A stretch of 64,000 nt of DNA from Pantoea sp. 1.19. Lineage in GTDB: Bacteria; Pseudomonadota; Gammaproteobacteria; Enterobacterales; Enterobacteriaceae. The first letter of the stretch is position 1. Each line of letters opens with the position of its first letter. The notes beneath the pieces were generated by a model. The model was not told the origin of the DNA. It saw only the letters and a program-made list of their open reading frames with translations, and did not search any database. The stretch spans positions 108,115 to 172,114 of the forward strand of contig NZ_MRBS01000005.1 in assembly GCF_001922585.1 (NCBI RefSeq). The letters run 5' to 3'. The translations under genes and the position numbers were made by a program. Below, in pieces: positions 18,363 to 27,168 of this stretch.

Positions 18363-19116
18363 TCAGGCCGGTAACGACGCACGTGGACGTCGCCATGCGT
18401 CGACCAGCATCGGCCAGCTTGTCTGCGGGCTGTCGGCCAGGCTGCGCAGACCAAAACTGTGGCCGGCTGGTTTAAAAAAGCGCGCGTCAACAGGAACCTG
18501 TGCTGCGCGCAATGCGTTAAAAAACGCCAGACGCTTATCCAGCGAGGCGATGGCATCGTCAACGGCGTGGAGCCGCCGCGCCGGTGGGGAGCAAAATGGA
18601 CGCGTTCTGCCAGGGGCACGGCGTCAGGCGTCAGCGCGATCCCGCAGGCGCCGGGCCGCCGCGCATGCTGATGAGTGGAGAGAGTAAAATCAGCGGATTG
18701 GGATGGGCGCGGTATTGCGCGATGGGGTCGTGGAGCGGGCTGACAGGCTTAGCAAAGCGCGTTGGGTCCATCCTGCTGCCCCTCATCCGGCAGACGTGGG
18801 ACCATTCCCACCAGCCTGAAGTCCATCGCCGTAAAGAGGGCTACCCAGCTGCTGCTCTCGCGATCGATCATGATGCGTTCTTAACCGCCGTCGGGGCAAC
18901 CAGCAGCGTGACCCCGTTATCCGCAGGGGACATCACGGGGCGATTTCCGCTCAGCGCTCGCCCAGGCCGCGCGATCCCAAGGGCACGGCCGGGCTTCTCA
19001 AGGATCCGCGGTGAGGCGTGAGACTCGCTGGCACCGGAAGCTTCATCGCCGGGAGAGAGGGAGAGGATAGCCGCTTTTATAGCGTCTCCGGATACTGAAT
19101 CCACGGGGAAGCCCAC
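18363..19116 (-). pseudogene. Decayed alpha/beta-hydrolase (acetyl esterase-like) gene
   Basis: Read on the minus strand, pieces of one alpha/beta hydrolase follow each other in changing frames. They are: GRALGIARP and NGVTLLVAPTAVKN (N-terminal beta strands; GGGY oxyanion motif lost); MIDRESSSWVALFTAMDF and VPRLPDEG; HDPIAQYRAHPNPLILLSPL; IALTPDAVPLAERVH; AVDDAIASLDKRLAFFNALR; and FFKPAGHSFGLR with the catalytic His, ending in MLVDAW before a TGA. At least three frame changes and one in-frame stop are needed to join them, so the gene is dead unless the assembly is wrong. The family (COG0657 / BD-FAE-like esterases of about 300 residues) is recognised from order and motifs. The substrate is unknown. 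Confidence 0.75.
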
Positions 19117-19198
19117 CCTTAATTACGGGCGGAGCAGCGCCATTCTTTCACTGCGCGACGCGTTTGCTCCCGCGGTCAAATCGTGCCGCCCGGTCAGT

Positions 19199-19846
19199 TC
19201 AGGGCGGCGAGAGGCGCAATTCATCGTAGCTGACTATCACGTGCTGCTGATAAGCCGGACGTTCGCACAGGCGGGCGTAATACTCTGCCAGCGCGGGCAG
19301 CGGCGCGCGGGGCATATCCAGATCGTAGTAACGATACAGCAGTGAGCCAAACGGGATATCCGCCAGCGTGAGCGCATCGCCGGCCAGATAATCATGCTGC
19401 TGCAACTGCGCATCGGCAATCGCCAGCAGTCTGCTCAGCTGATCAATGGCCTGATTCAGGGCGGTAAGATTGCGGTCGGCGGCGGGTACCCGCACCAGCT
19501 GCCAGAAAATCGGTGCGGTAAAGCGCAGAGAAACGCTCACTTTGGCCCATTCAGCCCACATATCTATCCGGGTTCGCGTCGCCAGATCTGCCGGCCAGAA
19601 GGGAGCCTGACCATAGCGATTGGCGAGATAGCGATTAATGGCCGCCGACTCGAACAGTGGCGGCGCCTCGCCGTCTTTCAACACCGGTACCAGACCATTT
19701 GGATTCATTGCCAGAAACGCGGGCGTGTCGTTGCCGCCAAAACGGTGGCCCACATCGTAACGGGTTACCGGCAGATTGAGTTCCGCCAGGCACCACATGA
19801 CGGCCTGCACGTTCGATGAGGTGCGGCGTCCCCAAACTTCCATCAT
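19199..19846 (-). CDS. Glutathione S-transferase family protein
   Basis: This 215-residue cytosolic protein has a thioredoxin-fold N-domain (MMEVWGRRTSSNVQAVMWCLAEL, then NPNGLVPVLKDG and LFESAAINRYLANRYG with the conserved glutathione-binding E-S pair) and an all-helical C-domain (YLAGDALTLADIPFGSLLYRYY, the GST N-capping box motif). ATG at 19846 is chosen for GGAAGGA six bases upstream; an earlier ATG adds five residues. The Ser in RRTSSNVQ is a plausible catalytic residue for this bacterial class. The electrophilic substrate is not predictable. It lies divergent from yhjG and downstream of nothing functional, within the block that replaces pdeH-kdgK. Confidence 0.88.
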   Translation of the reverse strand: MMEVWGRRTSSNVQAVMWCLAELNLPVTRYDVGHRFGGNDTPAFLAMNPNGLVPVLKDGEAPPLFESAAINRYLANRYGQAPFWPADLATRTRIDMWAEWAKVSVSLRFTAPIFWQLVRVPAADRNLTALNQAIDQLSRLLAIADAQLQQHDYLAGDALTLADIPFGSLLYRYYDLDMPRAPLPALAEYYARLCERPAYQQHVIVSYDELRLSPP

Positions 19847-19986
19847 ACGATATCCTTCCAATCACGTGGTCAATGGTATGTTGACAGCATAGCGTCATTG
19901 GCGGTCGGTAGGGTATTTCTGTACAGAGATTCGTGCTGCCGTGCGATCGTCTATCTTTACTGAACGATAATTTCATGGAGACAGGC

Positions 19987-22044
19987 ATGTCGCGCACGGG
20001 AAAAGTGGTGGGCTGGACGGCGGGTGGCGTGGGAGTCATCCTGGTGGTGGTGGCGGTGATTATCGCGACTTTTGACTGGAATTGCCTGAAGCCGATGATC
20101 AATAAGAAAGTGTCAGCTGAGCTGAACCGACCCTTCGCCATTCGCGGCGACTTAGGCGTCCACTGGGCACGGCAGCGCGATGAACCGGGCTGGCGCAGCT
20201 GGGTGCCCTGGCCATACGTGCACGCCGAGGATATTGTGCTGGGCAACCCTGCGGCCATCCCGCAGGTGACCATGGTACACCTGCAGCGGGTGGAAGCTAC
20301 GCTTGCGCCGCTGGCGCTACTGGGAAAACAGGTTTATCTGCCGTGGATCAAGCTGGTTCAGCCCGATGCGCAGCTGATTCAAACCGCCGGGAAACAGAAT
20401 AACTGGACCTTTACCCTGGCTGACAGTCCGGAAGAGGGCGACAGTACGCCGTCGGCGTGGACCTTCCGGCTGGATAACGTGATGTTCGATCGCGGGCGGA
20501 TCCGCTATCGCGATGCGATCAATCAGGCTGATGTGACCATTCGGATCGATCCGCTGGGGAAACCGGTGCCCTTTGCGCAGCTGGCCGGTGGGGAAAGTCA
20601 CGACGGCCGCGCCGGGGACTTCGTGTTTGGCTGGCTGGCGGAAGGTACCTGGCAGCGCGCGCGGTTGAACGGTGAGGGAAAAGTGGGCGGTATGCTGGCG
20701 TTACGCAGCAGCAGCACGCCGTTTCCGCTGCAGGCGGATATCCGTAATGGCGCGACCCGGGTAAGGCTGGCCGGGACGCTCACCGATCCGCTGAACTTAG
20801 GCGGGCTGGACCTGCGCCTGCGCTTCTCCGGCGACACGCTGGCTGACCTCTTCGATCTTACCGGCGTGCTCCTGCCGGATACGCCGCCGTACGCCACGGA
20901 CGGTCGGCTGAGCGCGCGCTTAAACGCGCCGGGCGGCATGCGCTTTCGTTATCAAGATTTCAATGGCCACATTGGTGATAGCGACATCCACGGTACGCTG
21001 ACCTGGACTCAGGCGAAGCCGCGTCCGCGGCTGCAGGGTGAGCTGACATCGCAGCAGCTGCGGATGGCGGACCTGGGGCCTCTGATTGGTGTGGATTCCG
21101 GTAAGGGCAGTGAGAAAACGGCGCGGGCAAAGGCCGCGCGCGGCGATGCCTCAACCCAGCCCGCCGACCGCGTGTTACCGCATGACCGGTTCGATACCCG
21201 CAGCTGGGACACAATGGATGCCGACGTGACGTTTCGCGGTAAACGCATTGAGCATGGCGAGCGGCTGCCCATTGGCGACTTGTACACGCATCTGATGATG
21301 AAGGCCGGGGTACTGCGGCTGGATCCGCTGCGTTTTGCACTGGCGGGGGGAACGCTGAATGCCAGCATTCGGCTGGAGGGCGACCGCTCGCCGATGCGCG
21401 GCCGCGCCGATCTGCACGCGCGCAACCTGAGGCTGAAGCAGCTGTTTGCCGACGTCTCGGCGATGCAGAGCAGCCTCGGTCAGCTTAACGGCGATGCTAC
21501 CCTGAGCGGCAGCGGTAATTCGGTGGCCGACCTGCTGGCGACCAGCAATGGCGATCTGAAGCTGCTGATGAATGATGGCCTGATTAGCCGCAGCCTGATG
21601 GAGATTGTCGGGCTGAACGTGGGGAACTATATCGTCGGCAAACTGTTCGGCGATGATGAGGTAAAAATTAATTGCGCAGCGGTGGATCTCGACGTGCGAA
21701 ACGGTCTGGCCAGCAGTCGGCTTTTCGTGCTGGATACCGAAAACGCGTTGATCAACATTACCGGTACCGCTAACTTTGCGAACGAGCGACTGGATCTGTC
21801 GATCAATCCGGAGAGCAAGGGTATCCGCATTCTGACCCTGCGCTCGCCGCTGTACGTTCGCGGCACCTTTAAGAACCCGGATGCCGGGGTGAAAACCGGT
21901 CCGCTGCTTGCACGCGGCGCGGCGGCGGTGGCGCTGGGCGCGGTGGTGGCGCCGGCGGCGGCCCTGCTGGCGCTGATCTCCCCCAGTGAGGGCGACAACA
22001 ATCAGTGCACCAACGTGCTGAAGCAGGGCAAGGACCGGCGCTAA
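19987..22044 (+). CDS. yhjG: AsmA-family inner-membrane protein YhjG
   Basis: This 685-residue AsmA-like protein (E. coli YhjG is 686) is anchored by one N-terminal helix (VVGWTAGGVGVILVVVAVIIA), with a large periplasmic beta-rich body. ATG at 19987 has GGAG six bases upstream; the in-frame ATG at 19933 has none. N-terminal AsmA features are visible (NKKVSAELNRPFAIRGDLGV, PWPYVHAEDIVLGNP), and the C-terminal AsmA repeat region includes LNGDATLSGSGNSVADLLATSNGDLKLLMNDG and LTLRSPLYVRGTFKNPD. Members of the family are proposed to bridge the envelope for phospholipid transport; the role of YhjG itself is uncertain. It keeps its E. coli neighbour yhjE, which is convergent 16 bases away. Confidence 0.92.
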   Translation: MSRTGKVVGWTAGGVGVILVVVAVIIATFDWNCLKPMINKKVSAELNRPFAIRGDLGVHWARQRDEPGWRSWVPWPYVHAEDIVLGNPAAIPQVTMVHLQRVEATLAPLALLGKQVYLPWIKLVQPDAQLIQTAGKQNNWTFTLADSPEEGDSTPSAWTFRLDNVMFDRGRIRYRDAINQADVTIRIDPLGKPVPFAQLAGGESHDGRAGDFVFGWLAEGTWQRARLNGEGKVGGMLALRSSSTPFPLQADIRNGATRVRLAGTLTDPLNLGGLDLRLRFSGDTLADLFDLTGVLLPDTPPYATDGRLSARLNAPGGMRFRYQDFNGHIGDSDIHGTLTWTQAKPRPRLQGELTSQQLRMADLGPLIGVDSGKGSEKTARAKAARGDASTQPADRVLPHDRFDTRSWDTMDADVTFRGKRIEHGERLPIGDLYTHLMMKAGVLRLDPLRFALAGGTLNASIRLEGDRSPMRGRADLHARNLRLKQLFADVSAMQSSLGQLNGDATLSGSGNSVADLLATSNGDLKLLMNDGLISRSLMEIVGLNVGNYIVGKLFGDDEVKINCAAVDLDVRNGLASSRLFVLDTENALINITGTANFANERLDLSINPESKGIRILTLRSPLYVRGTFKNPDAGVKTGPLLARGAAAVALGAVVAPAAALLALISPSEGDNNQCTNVLKQGKDRR

Positions 22045-22060
22045 TCCGCCGGTCCACGGC

Positions 22061-23386
22061 TCAATACAGCGTCTGGTGCCGGGTCTCTTTACACAACAGC
22101 AGCGCAATCAGCGTCAGGCTGGCCATGGCCACCAGGTAGAGTCCTACGGCGGTCAGCCCGTAGTGGCTGTTCAGCCAGGTGGCGATATAGGGGGCCACGG
22201 AGGCGCCCAGAATCGATGATAAATTGTAGGAGAACGACGCACCGGTGTAGCGCACTTCGGTCGGAAACAGCTCCGGCAGCAGGGCGCCCATCGGACCAAA
22301 CGTCAGCCCCATTACGCTCAGGCCCACCAGCAGGAACAGCATAACCACCAGCTGGCTGCCGGAGCCGAGCAGGAGCGGAAACAGCAGGCCGAAGGCGATA
22401 ATCATCAGCGTTACGGTGATCATTGTTTTGCGGCGGCCGAAGCGATCGGCCAGCAGACCGGCCACCGGTACCATCACGCCAAAGCCAATTACCGCGACCA
22501 TCAGCATCCACAAAAAGCTGTTGCGCGAAAAACCGAGCCCGGCGGGCGCCGGCGCGGTGCCGTAGCTCATTGAATAGACGGTCATGATATAGAACAGGGT
22601 GTAGGTCGCCAGCATGATAAAAGTGCCGAGCACGGTGGGTTTGATATGGTGCTTCAGCAGCGCACCCATCGGTACCCGCACCTGTTTATTTTCTTTCTGC
22701 ACCTTGGCGAACACCGGCGTTTCATGCAGTGAGACGCGAACGTAAAGGCCCACAATCACCAGCGCCGCTGACAAAATAAACGGCACGCGCCAGCCCCAGC
22801 TCATAAACTGATCGTCCGTCAGCAGCCAGGAGAGCAGCAGAAAGGTACCGTTGGCAAAAAAGAAGCCGATCGGTGCGCCCAGCTGTGGAAATGAGCCGTA
22901 CAGCGCACGCTTTTTCGCCGGGGCATTTTCCGTGGCCAGCAGCGCCGCGCCGCCCCACTCGCCGCCGAGCCCGAGGCCCTGACCAAAGCGCGCCAGCGCC
23001 AGCAGCAGCGGTGCCCAGACGCCAATGGTCGCGTAGCCCGGCAGCAGGCCGATCACTACGGTAGAGACGCCCATGGTCAACAGCGAGGCAACCAGCGTCA
23101 CCTTCCGGCCAACGCGGTCACCGAAGTGGCCAAACAGGGCGGAGCCGATCGGGCGGGCGACAAAGGCGATAGCGAAGGTGGCCAGCGACTGCAGCGTGGC
23201 GACGGTCGCATCCCCCTGCGGAAAGAAGATGTGCGGAAATACAATGACCGCCGCGGTGGCATAGATATAGAAATCAAAAAACTCAATGGCGGTGCCGACC
23301 AGCGAAGCAATCACCACTTTACCGCGTGAATTTACCGGCGTGGCGTCCTGCTCATGTTCGGATGGGGCTGTGAGGGTGGCTTGCAT
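22061..23386 (-). CDS. yhjE: MFS transporter YhjE (metabolite:H+ symporter family)
   Basis: This 441-residue inner-membrane transporter has about 12 helices. It is of the MHS subgroup of the major facilitator superfamily, close to E. coli YhjE (440 residues). The first helix carries the MHS start SLVGTAIEFFDFYIYATAAV. The loop 2-3 signature is GHFGDRVGRK, its repeat in the second half is GLLADRFGRRK, and the sugar-porter-like GQGLGLGGEWGGAALLATE follows in helix 4. Related carriers (ProP, KgtP, ShiA) move osmolytes or organic acids with protons; the YhjE substrate is not established. It keeps E. coli order between yhjG and yhjD. Confidence 0.93.
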   Translation of the reverse strand: MQATLTAPSEHEQDATPVNSRGKVVIASLVGTAIEFFDFYIYATAAVIVFPHIFFPQGDATVATLQSLATFAIAFVARPIGSALFGHFGDRVGRKVTLVASLLTMGVSTVVIGLLPGYATIGVWAPLLLALARFGQGLGLGGEWGGAALLATENAPAKKRALYGSFPQLGAPIGFFFANGTFLLLSWLLTDDQFMSWGWRVPFILSAALVIVGLYVRVSLHETPVFAKVQKENKQVRVPMGALLKHHIKPTVLGTFIMLATYTLFYIMTVYSMSYGTAPAPAGLGFSRNSFLWMLMVAVIGFGVMVPVAGLLADRFGRRKTMITVTLMIIAFGLLFPLLLGSGSQLVVMLFLLVGLSVMGLTFGPMGALLPELFPTEVRYTGASFSYNLSSILGASVAPYIATWLNSHYGLTAVGLYLVAMASLTLIALLLCKETRHQTLY

Positions 23387-23693
23387 AACTGTTTCTTATT
23401 TGTAAATAAACATAAACAGGCATCTTACGCAGTGAAAATGGTGGGTTCAATGGCGAAAAGGCGGTCGTCAGTCGGGAAGAGGCGGGGAAAAGTCGATAAT
23501 TTCCGTCAGTGGTTTATTTATGGAGAATGGCAGTGCGAATAGCGAGTTTTATGGCGATAACCACTGCAAAATGACAAAATAAAAGTGTTATCCCGGCTGA
23601 ATATCCTGTTTTTAGTCTATTATCTGCCCAGCGGGCAGTTTTTTCTGCCAAAATGCGTCGGAGACTCAGGCCACCTCCCTGTGGCCTGATGGC
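23387..23693. other. yhjE upstream region and yhjD 3' stem-loop
   Basis: No gene. The yhjE promoter should lie here (AT-rich stretch about 23387-23640). A perfect 9-bp stem-loop (TCAGGCCAC / GTGGCCTGA, 23666-23689) sits four bases after the yhjD stop on the minus strand. It lacks a T-run but is placed as a yhjD terminator. Confidence 0.5.
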
Positions 23694-24695
23694 TCAACCG
23701 TGATGATCGTCGGGCGCGTGCACTTCGCGATCGCCTTTATATTTCGCGGTGGCTATCCACGCGGCGCAAAACAGCGTCAGGCGAGCGAAGAAGTAAAAAA
23801 ACGCCATCAGGCCGAGCACTGAGCCAAAGGCCGCGCCGGAGGGCGAGCTGGCCAGCTTCGGCAGGGTCAGCGTCATGATAAATTTGATCACTTCGAAACC
23901 GATCGCGGCGAGGAGCGTACCGCGCAGCAGCGCCTTCCTGCGCGGTTTGTGCCGCGGAAGTATCCAAAAAATCCATAAAAAAAGCAGATAGTTGGCGCTA
24001 ATGGAGATGGTCAGCGCAATCAGCGTCATCGCCGGACGCAGCCAGTCTATGTCCTGTAACCCCAGCGCGTTGACAATCGCCGCCTGCGCCGAACCGGCCA
24101 CGGAGGTCAGGGCGAGGGTGATAATCAGCGCCAGCATCAGGCCGGTGAGTGAGACAAAGTCGCGCAGATAACGCTTCCAGATCGGTTCCAGATCGTCGGG
24201 GGCCCGCTCCCAGACGTCGCGCGACTGGGCGCGGATCGCTTCCCGCAGATTACCCATCCAGTTAATTCCGGAGTAGAGCGCAATGGCCAGGCCGGTCAGG
24301 CCGACGGTGGTGCGCTGCTGTACAGCGGTATTGACCGTGCTTTTCAGCGTGTTGGCCAGCCCCGGATCGCTGATGCTGCTCACGATCTTATTGATAAGCT
24401 CCGTCAGCAGAGACTCATTGGAGGCGAGAATAAAGCCGACCGCCGCAAACGATACCATCAGGATCGGAATCAGCGACAGAAACGAAAAGTAGGTAATGGC
24501 GGCACCAAACTGACTACCCAGCCGATCATTAAACCGGTTCACCGCCCGAATAAAGTGCGCCACCGCCGGTATGGCCTGGAACCAGCTGATAAAGCGCGAC
24601 AGCAGGGTAATGGAGTGGTCTACCTGTTTGACGCCGGTTTTGATAGTGATCAGCGGTTGCTCCGCCGGGTGTTTCTCCGGGTGATTGTCCGTCAT
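23694..24695 (-). CDS. yhjD: YihY/BrkB-family inner-membrane protein YhjD
   Basis: This 333-residue polytopic inner-membrane protein has the YihY/UPF0761 domain (formerly annotated RNase BN). About six helices are visible: FGAAITYFSFLSLIPILMVSFAAVGF, TTVGLTGLAIALYSGINWM, LTGLMLALIITLALTSV, the NYLLFLWIFWILP segment, GTLLAAIGFEVIKFIM and GLMAFFYFFARLTLFCAAW. In E. coli a YhjD point mutation suppresses loss of Kdo-modified lipid A, which has led to a proposed role in lipid handling; the normal function is unresolved. Length and order next to yhjE match E. coli. It is 56 bases downstream of the PhzF-like gene on the same strand. Confidence 0.92.
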   Translation of the reverse strand: MTDNHPEKHPAEQPLITIKTGVKQVDHSITLLSRFISWFQAIPAVAHFIRAVNRFNDRLGSQFGAAITYFSFLSLIPILMVSFAAVGFILASNESLLTELINKIVSSISDPGLANTLKSTVNTAVQQRTTVGLTGLAIALYSGINWMGNLREAIRAQSRDVWERAPDDLEPIWKRYLRDFVSLTGLMLALIITLALTSVAGSAQAAIVNALGLQDIDWLRPAMTLIALTISISANYLLFLWIFWILPRHKPRRKALLRGTLLAAIGFEVIKFIMTLTLPKLASSPSGAAFGSVLGLMAFFYFFARLTLFCAAWIATAKYKGDREVHAPDDHHG

Positions 24696-24751
24696 GAACT
24701 CTGTGCATCCTGTTTTGCGAAGGTAAAAAAAGTATAGTCGTTCTGCCTCGA

Positions 24752-25582
24752 TCAGACGCGCAGCGTGCCGTCGATTACCGTGACGCAGCGGCCGCCAACC
24801 CAGATCGCGTCATCGCGAAAGCGCACCTGCACCAGGCCTGCGCGCTGCAGGCGGGTCCCCTGGCGCACGCGATAATCCCGTGTCTTACCCTGCGCCGCCA
24901 GCCAGCGCGCCAGGCAGGCGTTAGCGCTGCCGGTGACCGGATCTTCAACTCGCTCGCCGGCCTCCATCAGCAGCGCACGCACTTCGTAATCCGCCTCACC
25001 TCCGGCGTGCGGGCCAAACAGCGCCACGCCATCAGCACAGGCCGCCTGCTGTAGTCCGCTCAGCGTTACGCTGTCGAGCTCCGCGGCCAGCACCGCGCTG
25101 GCGCTGGGCAGCGGTACCAATAGCCAGCGGATCCCCATGTCCACCCTGCAGGCGTGCCCGGTACCCGGCACCGCGTCGAGCCGGGCGTCATGGAAAGGCA
25201 TCAGGCTGGCGGGCGGAGCGGCAAACGCCAGCGATCCGTCGCCATCAGCGCGAATGGTCACCAGCCCAATGCCGCACTGCTGCACCAGCCGGCCCGGCTG
25301 TCGGGGGCGCAGTCCCGACTCCAGCAGCGCGTGCGCGCTACCCAGCGTCGGATGGCCGGCAAACGGCAGTTCACCACCCGGCGTAAAAATACGCAGGGAA
25401 TAGTCGGCGTCCGGGTGGCTGGCGGGCAGCACGAAGGTGGTTTCCGACAGGTGGGTCCAGCGGGCGATTGCCGCCATCTGGCTATCACTCAGTCCGTCGG
25501 CCTGCAGCACGACTGCCAGCGGGTTGCCGCGCAGTGGTTCAGCGGTAAAAACATCCACTTGTTTAAACGTGCGTGGGCTCAT
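24752..25582 (-). CDS. PhzF-family isomerase/epimerase-like enzyme
   Basis: This 276-residue protein has the duplicated diaminopimelate-epimerase fold of the PhzF family. Typical motifs are QVDVFTAEPLRGNPLAVVL at the N-terminus, the catalytic Glu in LSETTFVLP (about residue 47), LPFAGHPTLGSAH, and VEDPVTGSANACLARWL in the second half. PhzF isomerises a dihydro-anthranilate in phenazine synthesis, but most members, including E. coli YddE, have unknown substrates, and no phenazine genes are nearby. Its ATG overlaps the stop of the MocR gene by 4 bases (ATGA), so the two form an operon and probably act on the same unknown metabolite. Confidence 0.88.
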   Translation of the reverse strand: MSPRTFKQVDVFTAEPLRGNPLAVVLQADGLSDSQMAAIARWTHLSETTFVLPASHPDADYSLRIFTPGGELPFAGHPTLGSAHALLESGLRPRQPGRLVQQCGIGLVTIRADGDGSLAFAAPPASLMPFHDARLDAVPGTGHACRVDMGIRWLLVPLPSASAVLAAELDSVTLSGLQQAACADGVALFGPHAGGEADYEVRALLMEAGERVEDPVTGSANACLARWLAAQGKTRDYRVRQGTRLQRAGLVQVRFRDDAIWVGGRCVTVIDGTLRV

Positions 25583-27033
25583 TTTGGGCTCCTGAGAGTC
25601 AACATTTCGCTGGCCAGCTGGCCCGTGCGGCGAATGGCGGCAACATAGCGTTCATCGAACGGATAGCAGCAGGACAGACGCAAAGCGTGCCTGCCGCGTT
25701 CGCTCAGGGTATACAGCGCGCCCGGTGTGACACAAATTTTTTCCGCCAGCAGCCGGTGAAACAGGGCAACGGTGTCGATGCCGGAAGGGAGCTCTACCCA
25801 AAAAACAAAGCCGCCGGTCGGCAGGGTGGCGCGGGTGCCATGCGGAAAGTGGCGGGCAATCAGCCCCCGCGCCTCGTCCAGCTGGCGCGCGTAGCGCAAT
25901 CGCAGTCGGCGCAAATGATGATCGTAACCGCCACCGATCAGAAATTCCGCCAGCGCCTCGGAGAGCAGTGCGGACTCGCTCATGGAAGACACACTCTTTA
26001 ACTGGGCCAGCTGTTCAGCAAAGCGACCGGCGGCGATCCAGCCCAGCCGGTAATCAGGCGCAAGCGTTTTGGTGTAGCTGGCGCAGTACAGCACCCAGCC
26101 GCCGCGATCGAAACTTTTTACCGCCGGCGACAGCGGCTGACGGAATTGCAACTCACCGTAAAGTCCGTCCTCTATCAGAGGTACCTGCCACTGATTCACC
26201 AGCGCGGCAAGGCGCTGCTTATGTGCCAGCGGCATGGTAAAGCCCAGCGGATTTTGTACCGTCGGCATGGCAATTATCGCCCGCAGCCGGCCTTCGCGCA
26301 GCAGCAGCTCCAGCGCATCCAGCGCGATACCCTGCTCGGGATCGGTGGGGATCTCCACGGCCTTTAGCCCCAGGCTGGACAGCAGCGGGAACAGATAAAA
26401 ATAGGTTGGACTCTCCACGCCGACGCTGTCACCCGGCGCGGTAACGGCGCGCAGCGCCAGTTGTAGGGCCTCCATGCAGCCGTGGGTCAGGGTGATATCG
26501 TCGCCGCACAGCGTCATGCCCAGCTGGGCGGCCCGCCGGGCGATTTCGCCGCGCAGCGCCGCACTGCCCGGTGGCAGCGCGTAGCGGCCGGTGAGCGCCG
26601 GATGGCGGCGCAGGATCCCCGCGGTGATCCGCGCCAGTTTTACCACTGGATAAAAGTCGCTGTTCTGCGGGCAGGCAAGCGAAATATTGGTGTAGTCCGG
26701 ATGATTCTGCGCCGCGAAAACGGCCGCGATCAAATCCCGATGTTCACTGCCCGGAACGCTGACCTGTGGGCGCTGTGCGGGGCGGGTGCTGAGGGATGGC
26801 AGCACGCCGCGCACGTAATAGCCGGACTGCGGACGCGCCTCAATCAGCTCGCGGTTCTCTAACAGTCGGTAGGCGGCCAGCACGGTATTCACGCTGAGCT
26901 GCTGCTGAGCGGCGCACTGACGCACTGCCGGCAGGCGACTGCCTGGCGGTAGCGTGCCCTGATGAATGGCGGCGGACAGTGCATCGGCCAGCTGTTGATA
27001 GCGGGTGCGATCGCGGGACGAGGTCGGGGGCAC
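25579..27033 (-). CDS. MocR-type regulator (GntR wHTH + PLP aminotransferase fold)
   Basis: This 484-residue fusion has residues about 8-75 as a GntR winged helix (ALSAAIHQGTLPPGSRLPAVRQ, VNTVLAAYRLLENRELIEARP) and the rest as an aspartate-aminotransferase-like domain. The PLP lysine is in YCASYTKTLAPDYRLGW. Other PLP contacts are THGCMEALQLAL, ESPTYFYLF, MPTVQNPLGFTMP and EDGLYGEL. MocR proteins use PLP as effector and usually control a divergent gene. Here that is the LysE-type exporter, with a palindrome between them. The start is GTG at 27033 with AAGGA six bases upstream. The downstream PhzF-like gene is translationally coupled. Confidence 0.9.
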   Translation of the reverse strand: MPPTSSRDRTRYQQLADALSAAIHQGTLPPGSRLPAVRQCAAQQQLSVNTVLAAYRLLENRELIEARPQSGYYVRGVLPSLSTRPAQRPQVSVPGSEHRDLIAAVFAAQNHPDYTNISLACPQNSDFYPVVKLARITAGILRRHPALTGRYALPPGSAALRGEIARRAAQLGMTLCGDDITLTHGCMEALQLALRAVTAPGDSVGVESPTYFYLFPLLSSLGLKAVEIPTDPEQGIALDALELLLREGRLRAIIAMPTVQNPLGFTMPLAHKQRLAALVNQWQVPLIEDGLYGELQFRQPLSPAVKSFDRGGWVLYCASYTKTLAPDYRLGWIAAGRFAEQLAQLKSVSSMSESALLSEALAEFLIGGGYDHHLRRLRLRYARQLDEARGLIARHFPHGTRATLPTGGFVFWVELPSGIDTVALFHRLLAEKICVTPGALYTLSERGRHALRLSCCYPFDERYVAAIRRTGQLASEMLTLRSPK

Positions 27034-27075
27034 AGTGGTTCCTTAAAAAAGAGGGTACAGTTTGTAAAAAACAAA

Positions 27076-27092
27076 ATTGTTACCTTAACAAT
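27076..27092. promoter_or_regulatory. Palindrome in MocR/LysE divergent promoter region
   Basis: A perfect inverted repeat ATTGTTA CCT TAACAAT lies between the divergent MocR and LysE genes, surrounded by AT-rich DNA. It is the best candidate operator for the MocR regulator; this is inferred from position and symmetry. Confidence 0.5.
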
Positions 27093-27168
27093 ATTATTTT
27101 TTTGTCACTGTTTCCATTTCATCGCGCGCAGTAGCCTGAGCGTCTCATTATTGCCAAGGAGTGCCACG

